A stretch of 5,749 nucleotides of DNA from WJMT01 sp964611275 (GCA_964611275.1 CAZSZS010000071.1:1-5749); one strand, 5' to 3'. Numbered from the stretch's first letter, positions 1 through 5,749 are shown. Notes: generated from the letters alone by a model not told the origin. Made by a program: numbers and translations.

Positions 1-1
1 A

Positions 2-343
2 GACGGACGAACGCTCCGGGCCATCAACATGGACCCGGAACAATTTCGTCAATTCGAAGGGATCTATACCGATCCCTCAGGAAACAGAAGCTGCATTTTC
101 CGCAAGGGCGACCTGCTTCTTATCGATTGGTCGATGAGTCCCCGGGCTGCCTTCGCCCTCTATCCAAAATCTGATAGAGTTTTCTTCGCACGGTACAGGG
201 ACTTTCAGGCCGAATTCATTTTCAACATCCAAGGCGCTGTAACAGAAGTTATCTTCAAATGGACTGGAAGACTCGGCAAGGCAGGCGCTTCAAAGGCCGT
301 GAAAGTAAATTCCGATCCCCGACCCCCTGCTCTTCACCCATAA
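2..343 (+). CDS. 3' part of a gene: C-terminal beta domain, serine-hydrolase-associated type (partial)
   Basis: The reading frame is open from the left edge of the window (codons read DGRTLRAIN before the Met at 29), so the gene starts outside and the Met at 29 is probably internal. The visible part, about 113 codons, begins with a pattern like FEGIYTDPSG, then alternating short strands (LLLIDW, FALYPKSDRVFFAR, AEFIFN, VTEVIFKW). This is the layout of the small lipocalin-like or DUF3471-like domain found after beta-lactamase-type serine hydrolases and some other periplasmic hydrolases: 'G.Y....G....' at the front, a 'L.P.s...FF' strand, then a strand beginning 'F.fn..G.vt.v'. No catalytic residues are in view, so the enzyme class is an inference. 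The last 20 or so codons, rich in Lys, Ala and Pro, do not match the domain and may be an altered tail. The gene ends 16 bp from the stop codon of the convergent sulfatase gene. Confidence 0.6.
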   Translation, partial: DGRTLRAINMDPEQFRQFEGIYTDPSGNRSCIFRKGDLLLIDWSMSPRAAFALYPKSDRVFFARYRDFQAEFIFNIQGAVTEVIFKWTGRLGKAGASKAVKVNSDPRPPALHP

Positions 344-359
344 CAAAGTAGATCTCAAA

Positions 360-1832
360 TCACTTCTTGAAAACATCATACTCCGGATTGGCGCATTTCT
401 CTCCCCACCAATCGAACATATATTTGAGATTAGCTTTATCTTCCGGATACTGCCCTTTATCATCTGTTTTGCGTATCCACTCCTCCAGAATCTTACAGTG
501 CCTTTCGAGCGCCTCGGCATATTTCTGATCACCCGCAAGGTTGTTGATCTCATGCGGATCTTTCTCACAATCATAAAGCTCTTCTTCAGGTCGCGCTTCA
601 GACCAAAACCGATCCTGGACGGCGTTCAGTTTGCCTTGGTTGTGAAGTTGCCGCATCAGCTTCGTGATCTCCCATTCGTCCCGATAATTAGGCTGCATAT
701 AAGGGCGATCCGGAAAAAAATTGCGGATATATCGGAATCGAACGGTGCGTACAGTGCGGATCCGGTCTATAGTGAAGTCACATCTGTCCCTGGTGGAAAT
801 GACGTGTTCCTGCGGCTGGTATCCCTTGGCAAACAAATCCTTGCTTTCCATATGATCCGGCACTTCAATCCCTGCCAGAGCCAGAGAAGTGGCGGCAATA
901 TCAAGACCGCTTATCAAATCGCTGCGCACGGTTCCCGCTTCATTGATGCGCTGTTGATCACCCGGAAAGCTCACAATAAACGGCACGTGCAGTCCGCTGT
1001 CATAACAAAACTGTTTATGACGCCATAAACGCATGCCGTGATCTGAAAAGAAAAACACAATCGTGTTCTCAAGCACGCCGTCGCTTTGCAGACGCTTCAT
1101 GATCTGGCTGACTTCGTCATCTGTGATTCGAATGCAATCGAGGTGTTGAGCCCATTCCTCAATAATATCAGGGTGATCGGGATAATATGGTGGAACTTCA
1201 ACCGTTTGTCTGTCTACAGGACTTTTCACCCTGCTTAAGAAATCTTTGCTGTAGATATGTTTTCCCCCGCGAAGCTGGATTTGACCAAAAAAGGGCTGCC
1301 CTGGCCCGCGGGCATTCCAATCAATGCTTTTGCCTGACTTTCCGTACAATTTGTGAGTGGTGTGTTCCCCGGAATAAAGCTTTTCTCTGTCATACCAAAA
1401 ATTATAGTCATCTTTACCGCTGTTAAATGTGAAATAACCGGCATCTCGAAAAAGTTCCGGTAAGGTTTTGATAGGCTCAGGCAAATAGATAGCTGTTTCT
1501 TTGGAACGGGAACTGTGATGGTTGTGCGTTCCCAATGTCGTGGACATCATGCCGGTTATCAAAGCTGACCTGCATGGAGAACAGACGGGGGTCGGCATAA
1601 AAGCTCTGGTGAAACACACCCCCTGAGCAGCCAGGCGGTCTATGTTCGGAGTCGGATTTATCTCACACCCATAACAGCTCATCAAAGGATTTATATCTTC
1701 AACCGCGATCCAGAGGATATTAGGGCGTTCGACCGGGCTTTGATTTGTCCGGAAACATCCAGAGAAAAGAGAACACAATTGGATGGAGGCGGCCCCCTTC
1801 CCCACAGTTCTGATAAATTCTCTCCGTTTCAT
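360..1832 (-). CDS. Tat-exported type I sulfatase (formylglycine-dependent)
   Basis: This 490-residue protein is predicted to hydrolyse sulfate esters (or N-sulfate) on an unidentified sulfated compound, probably a glycan, in the periplasm or on the envelope. The N-terminus has a twin-arginine motif (KRREFIR, residues 2-8) and a hydrophobic stretch ending LFSGC, so Cys26 could be lipidated. The sulfatase core starts at RPNILWIAVED (36-46), where E45-D46 replace the usual metal-binding Asp pair. The signature is CSPCRSALITG (84-94): Cys84 is the residue converted to formylglycine and Arg88 is conserved, but Cys87 sits where Ser, Thr or Ala is usual. FNSGKDDYNF (136-145) supplies Lys140. SDHG (263-266) supplies the second metal-binding pair, followed by Lys273 and His282. 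The closing ELYDCEKDPHEINNLA (418-433) is typical of the family. The length is normal and the frame is intact. The start is backed by AAGGA six bases upstream. The substrate cannot be assigned, and no sulfatase-maturing enzyme lies in the window. Confidence 0.93.
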   Translation of the reverse strand: MKRREFIRTVGKGAASIQLCSLFSGCFRTNQSPVERPNILWIAVEDINPLMSCYGCEINPTPNIDRLAAQGVCFTRAFMPTPVCSPCRSALITGMMSTTLGTHNHHSSRSKETAIYLPEPIKTLPELFRDAGYFTFNSGKDDYNFWYDREKLYSGEHTTHKLYGKSGKSIDWNARGPGQPFFGQIQLRGGKHIYSKDFLSRVKSPVDRQTVEVPPYYPDHPDIIEEWAQHLDCIRITDDEVSQIMKRLQSDGVLENTIVFFFSDHGMRLWRHKQFCYDSGLHVPFIVSFPGDQQRINEAGTVRSDLISGLDIAATSLALAGIEVPDHMESKDLFAKGYQPQEHVISTRDRCDFTIDRIRTVRTVRFRYIRNFFPDRPYMQPNYRDEWEITKLMRQLHNQGKLNAVQDRFWSEARPEEELYDCEKDPHEINNLAGDQKYAEALERHCKILEEWIRKTDDKGQYPEDKANLKYMFDWWGEKCANPEYDVFKK

Positions 1833-1883
1833 GTTCTATCCTTTTTTGGCTAAAATCCAACTCAATCAAATAAAGTCTCTTTT

Positions 1884-1911
1884 ATTACATACAAATTGAA
1901 TAGGGAGTCAA
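1884..1911 (-). promoter_or_regulatory. Predicted sigma70-like promoter of the sulfatase gene
   Basis: Read on the minus strand, TTGACT (1911-1906) is followed after 16 bases by TGTAAT (1889-1884). Each hexamer matches five of six consensus positions. Transcription would begin near 1876 and give a 5' leader of about 44 bases with the AAGGA ribosome site at its end. It lies between the 3' end of the broken permease and the sulfatase start, so the sulfatase would be transcribed on its own. This is prediction from sequence only, and the host's consensus is not known. Confidence 0.5.
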
Positions 1912-1962
1912 GGATAAAAAACATAAACATTCTCCTTGGAGCAAGCTTCTTTCGCTTCCTCT

Positions 1963-3300
1963 TCACTCATACCGCAGCGAATCGACCGGGTTGGCTATGG
2001 CGGCTTTTATGGTTTGAATGCTTATTGTACATAAAGCAATGAAAAAGGCTAACACAAAAGCATAAAAAAAAATGAAGAAACTAAGATCAATACGAAATGC
2101 AAAATCTTGGAGCCAATTGTGCATTATAATATCCGATGGGCAAAGCTATCAGGTGGGCAACAACGACGCCTTCGACAATTTCCATATTAAAAACATCGAT
2201 GAAACTGTGATCGACATCATAATAGTGAGTTTCGAAGAGCTCGTTACTCTGTCTTCCCTCGTAATCCATCTGTGCATTCCAGTTCATCAATATTGGCAAC
2301 GTCAAGGAAAAGGTAACTCCCTTGATGCCGGGAATCTGCATTAATTTATTAAGGTCTTTATCTTATCTTCCAATTCATGATAATCAGTGTTTTTTCGGAG
2401 GAGAATATACGTATGAAACGGGGGGCCTTCCCAATCCAAGGGATATCCCAGACTTTTCTGTGTTTCGAATGATCCGATAAAATGCGGTTTAAAACTTGAA
2501 TTTGCGGGCATATTTTTCATCACACCGGTAATTTGATAGGGATAATTTTTTGGTGAATAGACTATTGCAAAATTGAGTGTTTCCCCAACCGGATTCTTTT
2601 TGCCAAAATATTTTCGTGCGGTTTCCTCATCAATGACCACTGAAAATGGTTTTTCAAGCGCAGTCTTTGGGTCACCATGAATAAGCGGCAATGTGAACAC
2701 GTCAAAAATCTGTTTATCTGCCCAAACCCATTTCTTTATAAAAAAAGTATCACTCCTTATGCTTATTGAGCCCATTAAATATCTGCCCACTCTTGTTGCT
2801 GATTCAACTTCAGGAAATTCATCTAAAAGAATCGGAGCGAGAGCTGGTCTTGTAAAGGTGCTTTTTGTTGATGCGGTTTTATCATTCTTCGTTTTTTCAT
2901 GAATAACCGTATAAATCTGTTTGGAATTTTCATGAAACCGGTCGGTACTGACCTCGTGCTGAATAAACAAAAAAATGAGAACGAAGCATGTGAAACCGAC
3001 CGTTAAGCCAGAAATGTTGATAAAAGTGTATGCTTTCTATCTGCTGATATTACGTAAAGCGATTTTCAGATAATTTTTAAGCATACTGATGCCTCCTAGC
3101 ATAGAAGTGATGACCAGCCCGGGAAAGGACCGGATGAACTGACTCCAGAACCATCGGCGGGCCGCCTTTAGGCCTTTGGTATTGAGGATCTCCCCGTATA
3201 CGGATGAGACATATTCCTTGAAACTCTCCTGCTCTTCCTGATCCATAAATCCCAGAAGAAAAGTCAGGGCTCTTTTTGGAGGACAGGCTTTCTTATTCAT
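1963..3300 (-). pseudogene. Decayed FtsX/MacB-type ABC transporter permease with N-terminal prefix domain
   Basis: The intact relative would be an inner-membrane permease with two similar halves, each a helix, a periplasmic MacB-like domain and an FtsX three-helix unit. Pieces in order: (a) 3300-3040, an 87-residue soluble prefix ending MLKNYLKIALRNISR; (b) an amber TAG at 3039-3037; (c) in the same frame, KAYTFINISGLTVGF, a helix, QHEVSTDRFHENSKQIYTV and the first periplasmic domain, ending at TAA 2343-2341; (d) in another frame, DLNKLMQIPGIKGVTFS through YYDVDHSFIDVFNMEIVEG, which resembles the second periplasmic domain; (e) directly fused at about 2167, VVVAHLIALPIGYY, which resembles the last membrane unit; (f) after a frame change near 2125, MHNWLQDFAFRIDLSFF to the C-terminus ANPVDSLRYE and stop 1965-1963. 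About 446 codons remain, against roughly 800 or more that I expect for the family, so the middle of both halves is missing. The start overlaps padR by 8 bases (ATGAATAA), the sign of a former coupled pair. No ATPase gene is adjacent. A functional transporter is very unlikely. Confidence 0.88.
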
Positions 3301-3598
3301 CGGTCTGGTTGCTCCGGGCTACTGAAGAGATGAAATCCTTCCACAGGCCCTCCTGCATATTCCAGGACTCCTCCAGGGCCTTAACCCCCTTTTTTGTAAC
3401 CAGATAGTACCTGAGTGCCTTTCCGCCACGGACATGCTTGGGGTCTCCTTTGAAGCTTTCAATAAATCCCTTTCTTTTCAATTTATCCAGAGCCATGTAG
3501 AGTGAGGCAATGGCCCAGTCTTTTCCTGTCTTATCGAGCAGGTATTTGCGGATATCCATCAAGCAGGCCGGGCCGTTCTGATGGAACACAGCCAGCAT
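3293..3598 (-). CDS. PadR-family transcriptional regulator, short or with a non-ATG start
   Basis: The protein is a winged-helix repressor of the short PadR type. From the first ATG it is 101 residues: MDIRKYLLDKTGKDWAIASLYMALDKLKRKGFI holds the helix-turn-helix and recognition helix, KGDPKHVRGGKALRYYLVT is the wing (GG.A.RYY), and the end is the helix used for dimers. The family similarity continues upstream of this ATG in the same frame (DIAFLTKLEELF), so the ancestral start lay further out. That stretch contains no ATG, GTG or TTG in frame; an ATT at 3631-3629 follows a good AGGAGAAGG. The ATG at 3598 does have GAGGAG six bases before it, so a protein lacking most of the first helix could be made. 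The gene overlaps the broken permease gene downstream and would have regulated it. It may be decaying as well; alternatively it uses a rare ATT start. Confidence 0.8.
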   Translation of the reverse strand: MLAVFHQNGPACLMDIRKYLLDKTGKDWAIASLYMALDKLKRKGFIESFKGDPKHVRGGKALRYYLVTKKGVKALEESWNMQEGLWKDFISSVARSNQTDE

Positions 3599-3715
3599 GA
3601 AAAGCTCCTCTAATTTGGTTAAAAAAGCAATATCCCTTCTCCTAATGATAGCATCTTTTTTTGGTTTCGATTCAAAGTTTTACCAATATTATTAAATTAT
3701 TTAAATTTATATGCA

Positions 3716-3727
3716 GAGACGCTCAAA
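3716..3727 (-). repeat. 12-bp repeat TTTGAGCGTCTC, copy upstream of padR
   Basis: Read on the minus strand this is TTTGAGCGTCTC, identical to 5288-5277. It lies 117 bases before the padR ATG at 3598, in AT-rich non-coding DNA. TTGAGC could serve as a weak -35 box, but no convincing -10 box follows at the right spacing. Together the two copies bracket the Ntn-hydrolase gene. One exact 12-mer pair is about what chance gives in a window this size, so the shared position is the only reason to note it. Confidence 0.4.
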
Positions 3728-3815
3728 AAACAAAAAGGTTTGCTTATTTTAAAATAATTTTATGGGAAAGGGATTTCTTAACTGATTATTTTTTATCGAA
3801 TAATTGATGACCGCT

Positions 3816-5240
3816 TTACTTCATTTTTTTAAGGAGATAATTCCCATGAACCCGTCGGTCCCCATGAAAAGTGATGTTCATTTGTTCTCCGTCTATCACG
3901 GCTCTGGCTTCAATGAACACATCTTGGTTTGTCCAGAAAGTGAATGTCAGATCATGTCCGATCAAATGAACGTGGTCAATTTTGTAGGTCTCTTCAGTCT
4001 TATCTGAAGTGGAGATTTCACCAGAAACCGCTTCCCCCTTTGTTTCCATGGTTAATATGAGTTCATCATCATCCTCTGCATCGGGTTTGCATTTCCAAAC
4101 GCCCTTGAAAAATTGATTTTCTGGCAGAGCCGCCGCATCCCCGTGCGTTGAAAATCGTTCCAAATAATCCTCCTTGGTCAATCCTCCCCTTGTGAAAAAA
4201 TCATCCGGAAGAATGGGAAACATTCTCTCTTTGGTGAATTGTCTGAATATTTCATTTGTATACGGATGAAATTGCGCCCTAACATCACCGCCGCTTTCGA
4301 TATCCATATCCAGAATCATAACCGGCCCCTCATTTGAAAAATCAACATCATCCATGGAAAAACTTTTTATCTCTGGATTTATTCGGGTTTTAAAATAAAC
4401 CCCTTTCCCTCTGACATCGAAGATAACAGACCATTCCGGCACATCATACACCATCAGCGCATCCAGCATCTTAAAACCGTAATCAACAGCATTTTCAGAA
4501 GGATCATACTCCTCGATCATCCGGGCCGTCTTCACAAAACGAGGGACTTCCGGTTTGCTCATCTCCACTTCATAAAACCCGCCAAAGCCTTTATAGTATT
4601 TCAGAACTTCCAGTTCCCTTGCATAGAACGTATTGAAAAGACCGGGCACCGGCATATCCTCCCCTGTATAAATGAGAACCTCATCATCCGCAAAATCAAC
4701 AGCCGCTGTATTCCCTTCCGCATCTCCGATGAAAAAATGCCATCCCCAGCCGTCGATCTCCATGTCTCTGGCGCATTGGATTGCTTCTTCAACAGTCATA
4801 CAATTATCAAGTATGTACTGCATCCAGTGCATTTGATTGAGTTTGGGGGCACCTTCCTTTTTGGGATACTCATCAAAGTCAGCGCTCATCTCCCAGATGT
4901 ACAATCCAACCTCGTTCATCCCGCCGTCAGGCAGATCCTTTCCGAAGTTATTGAACGTCACAGACCCGTATTTGGAAATCCAGCAAAGAGAAGAAGGATT
5001 CAACCCTTCCTTTGTTATCAATTCACTGAGAGTCCTTCCCAACTTGAAGACACCCCTTTTATTAATAAAGATCAATCCCGGCACATCCAAATCTGCCTGA
5101 TTCAGGTTGTGACCGTAAATAAGGCATTTTCCTTTCTGCAGTTTGAACGTAGAGCAAGCCGCGGCCTTATAGGGCATAAAAAGAACAAATAAAACGGCCG
5201 AAAATCCCAAACAAAGAGCTGGCAGAAAAACTTTCTTCAT
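3816..5240 (-). CDS. Secreted choloylglycine-hydrolase-like Ntn amidase with extra C-terminal beta domain
   Basis: This 474-residue protein is predicted to cleave a non-peptide amide bond outside the cytoplasm. The start at 5240 is preferred over an in-frame ATG at 5276 because AAAGGAG lies just before it and MKKVFLP opens a standard signal peptide. Residues 1-28 end in KAAA, so type I cleavage would expose Cys29 (CSTF) as the N-terminal nucleophile that the Ntn family requires. Family landmarks follow: YGHNLN (42-47), DGGMNEVGLYIWEM (105-118), FIGDAEGNTAAVDF (170-183), LFNTFYAREL (201-210, Asn203), PRFVKTARM (233-241, Arg234), and IFDVRGKGVYFKTRINP (273-289). Residues from about 377 to 474 form an additional beta-rich domain (GVWKCK, LILTMETKG, LTFTFWTN, IDGEQMNITFHG). 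Bile-salt hydrolases are about 320-340 residues, so this is an extended version. Against those enzymes the GRN.D motif is GHNLN, which makes bile salts doubtful as substrate. The gene stands alone, about 217 bp before padR. Confidence 0.85.
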   Translation of the reverse strand: MKKVFLPALCLGFSAVLFVLFMPYKAAACSTFKLQKGKCLIYGHNLNQADLDVPGLIFINKRGVFKLGRTLSELITKEGLNPSSLCWISKYGSVTFNNFGKDLPDGGMNEVGLYIWEMSADFDEYPKKEGAPKLNQMHWMQYILDNCMTVEEAIQCARDMEIDGWGWHFFIGDAEGNTAAVDFADDEVLIYTGEDMPVPGLFNTFYARELEVLKYYKGFGGFYEVEMSKPEVPRFVKTARMIEEYDPSENAVDYGFKMLDALMVYDVPEWSVIFDVRGKGVYFKTRINPEIKSFSMDDVDFSNEGPVMILDMDIESGGDVRAQFHPYTNEIFRQFTKERMFPILPDDFFTRGGLTKEDYLERFSTHGDAAALPENQFFKGVWKCKPDAEDDDELILTMETKGEAVSGEISTSDKTEETYKIDHVHLIGHDLTFTFWTNQDVFIEARAVIDGEQMNITFHGDRRVHGNYLLKKMK

Positions 5241-5276
5241 TTTTCTCTCCTTTAATATGAAAAATAAGCGAATCAT

Positions 5277-5288
5277 GAGACGCTCAAA
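5277..5288 (-). repeat. 12-bp repeat TTTGAGCGTCTC, copy upstream of the Ntn-hydrolase gene
   Basis: This is the same 12 bases and the same orientation as 3727-3716. Here it lies 36 bases before the ATG at 5240, where a promoter or operator would be expected. A TTGAGC -35 box would need a -10 box near 5255-5260, and the sequence there (TTATTTTTC on the minus strand) is a poor match. A protein-binding site is therefore as likely as a core promoter element, and chance is not excluded. Confidence 0.4.
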
Positions 5289-5490
5289 TAATTTCGAACC
5301 AAAAGAGTCCGTGGTAATAGCGCTCTCTCCTAATAAGGACGAAATAAAGCCCTAATTGGTTCCCTCAAAACCCAATTTTATAGGGGACGGGCCCGGCTAT
5401 TTTTTTTATTTTCAGGCAATTACGATACTTTTCCACAAAACCCGCCCCTTAACATATGCGCTTTTTGACCCCAAAAAAGAGAGAATTGCC

Positions 5491-5538
5491 CTCTTCCGTT
5501 TGAGTACTTATCTTATTTTCCGTTACAATCCGGAAGAG
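5491..5538. repeat. Inverted repeat CTCTTCCG ... CGGAAGAG
   Basis: There is a perfect 8-base inverted repeat, CTCTTCCG (5491-5498) and CGGAAGAG (5531-5538), separated by 32 bases. A second TTCCG (5518-5522) inside the loop can pair with the same right arm to form a tighter hairpin with an 8-base loop. It lies about 40 bases past the stop codon of the permease remnant in that gene's direction. No run of T follows the stem on the minus strand, so it is not a standard intrinsic terminator. It could be an RNA 3'-end structure, a protein site or chance. Confidence 0.35.
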
Positions 5539-5575
5539 TTGTCTTATATCCATAATTTTGAAATTATCCTCTCCG

Positions 5576-5689
5576 TCACTCATGCCGCAACGAATCCATT
5601 GAATTGACCGTTGCGGCTCTGACGGTCTGATAGCCCATAATGCGCAGAGAAAGGACATGGGCTACCGGGCTAGAGAGGATGTGTATTCT
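5576..5689 (-). pseudogene. 3' remnant of a second FtsX-family ABC permease
   Basis: On the minus strand the frame ending at TGA 5578-5576 reads GYQTVRAATVNSMDSLRHE before the stop, which is the typical C-terminal end of FtsX/MacB-type permeases (usually ..Y..vRAA.aNPvdsLRyE). It parallels the end of the broken permease at 1963 (IQTIKAAIANPVDSLRYE), and the DNA of the two ends is visibly similar (TCACTCATACCGCAGCGAAT against TCACTCATGCCGCAACGAAT). Upstream, VLSLRIM could be the end of the last helix. A TAG at 5692-5690 then closes the frame and the DNA turns AT-rich and promoter-like, so the rest of the gene is gone. Here NSMD replaces NPVD. It is a fragment with no function as a protein. Confidence 0.75.
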
Positions 5690-5692
5690 CTA

Positions 5693-5722
5693 TTGACTTA
5701 AATTATTTTTTTTATGTATGAT
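5693..5722 (+). promoter_or_regulatory. Predicted sigma70-like promoter firing out of the right edge
   Basis: TTGACT (5693-5698) and TATGAT (5717-5722) are separated by 18 bases that are nearly all A and T. Each box matches five of six consensus positions. It would serve a plus-strand gene beginning beyond 5749, divergent from the permease remnant. No start codon is visible in the last 27 bases. The downstream gene is not in the window, so this is a prediction only. Confidence 0.45.
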
Positions 5723-5749
5723 AAAGTTCAAGTTGTTTAGAAGGCAAGA

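Larger units (their letters stand above)
5241..5575. other. Non-coding stretch between the Ntn-hydrolase gene and the permease remnant
   Basis: No convincing gene was found on either strand over these 335 bases; the frames that stay open have odd composition and resemble nothing I know. It holds the Ntn-hydrolase leader with its AAAGGAG ribosome site (about 5246-5252), the 12-bp repeat at 5277-5288, a small inverted repeat AATTGG (5354-5359) / CCAATT (5372-5377), and the larger inverted repeat at 5491-5538. The Ntn-hydrolase promoter should lie here, but I cannot place it with confidence. Confidence 0.6.

Noticed and set aside
498..1028. Plus-strand open frame of 176 codons
   Set aside because: It is the antisense shadow of the sulfatase gene and shows no family pattern.
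1925..1960. CTCC-AA-GGAG after the permease stop as a terminator
   Set aside because: It has only four base pairs with a two-base loop, too tight and weak to form.
2072..2344. Plus-strand open frame of 90 codons
   Set aside because: It is opposite permease pieces whose minus-strand translation clearly matches FtsX/MacB domains.
3037..3039. Programmed amber readthrough or a recoded residue
   Set aside because: The downstream part also has two frame changes and lacks most membrane helices, so decay is the simpler explanation.
3780..3810. Hairpin TGATTATT ... AATAATTGA after the Ntn-hydrolase stop as a terminator
   Set aside because: The stem is short and made almost only of A-T pairs, with no good T run in the gene's direction.
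4737..5192. Plus-strand open frame of 151 codons
   Set aside because: It lies wholly opposite the Ntn-hydrolase gene, which has a signal peptide, a ribosome site and family motifs. The plus-strand product has no recognisable domain.
5150..5240. Lipoprotein signal on the Ntn-hydrolase (AAAC)
   Set aside because: The residue three before the Cys is Ala, not Leu, and a free N-terminal Cys is needed as the Ntn nucleophile, so type I cleavage fits better.
5356..5607. Open frames on both strands between 5356 and 5658 as possible small genes
   Set aside because: There is no ribosome site, the composition is odd, and the minus-strand frame is out of register with the recognisable permease C-terminus.
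1..5749. CRISPR array, tRNA or rRNA gene, transposase or toxin-antitoxin pair
   Set aside because: I saw no regularly spaced repeats, cloverleaf ends, ribosomal signatures, transposase-like frames or paired small genes.

Overview
The window looks like accessory DNA from a Gram-negative-type bacterium of moderate GC content. My best guess is the Acidobacteriota/Aminicenantes group. The guess rests mainly on a PadR-family regulator that overlaps an ABC permease carrying the soluble 'permease prefix' domain before its first membrane helix, an arrangement I associate with those lineages. A Tat-exported sulfatase and an exported Ntn-hydrolase fit a scavenging lifestyle in an envelope with a periplasm. 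The lineage is an inference from gene style and was not tested by a search.

Layout, left to right. (1) Positions 2-343, plus strand: the 3' end of a gene that enters from the left edge and codes for a small beta-rich C-terminal domain of the kind appended to serine hydrolases. (2) Positions 360-1832, minus strand: an intact Tat-signal sulfatase with its own predicted promoter, convergent with the first gene and only 16 bp from it. (3) Positions 1963-3300, minus strand: a decayed FtsX/MacB-type ABC permease. It has an in-frame amber codon, two apparent internal deletions and two frame changes, but its prefix domain, first helix, parts of two periplasmic domains and its C-terminus are all still readable. 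(4) Positions 3293-3598 (perhaps to 3631 or beyond), minus strand: its PadR-like regulator, whose start is doubtful. (5) Positions 3816-5240, minus strand: an intact secreted choloylglycine-hydrolase-like Ntn enzyme with an N-terminal Cys nucleophile exposed by signal-peptide cleavage and an extra C-terminal beta domain. (6) Positions 5241-5575: non-coding. (7) Positions 5576-5689, minus strand: the last few dozen codons of a second FtsX-family permease. (8) A plausible plus-strand promoter at the right edge.

How it fits together. The two intact genes code for exported hydrolases, one for sulfate esters and one for amides. They sit among the debris of at least two related PadR/permease-type transporter loci, so the region seems to be losing transport modules while keeping single-gene enzymes. 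A 12-bp sequence, TTTGAGCGTCTC, lies in the same orientation upstream of both padR and the Ntn-hydrolase gene. It is either a shared control element or a chance or recombination repeat. I found no RNA genes, CRISPR array, transposase or clear new multi-gene system. The most informative points are the readable anatomy of the broken permease, the altered active-site residues of the Ntn enzyme and the permease remnant at the right end.
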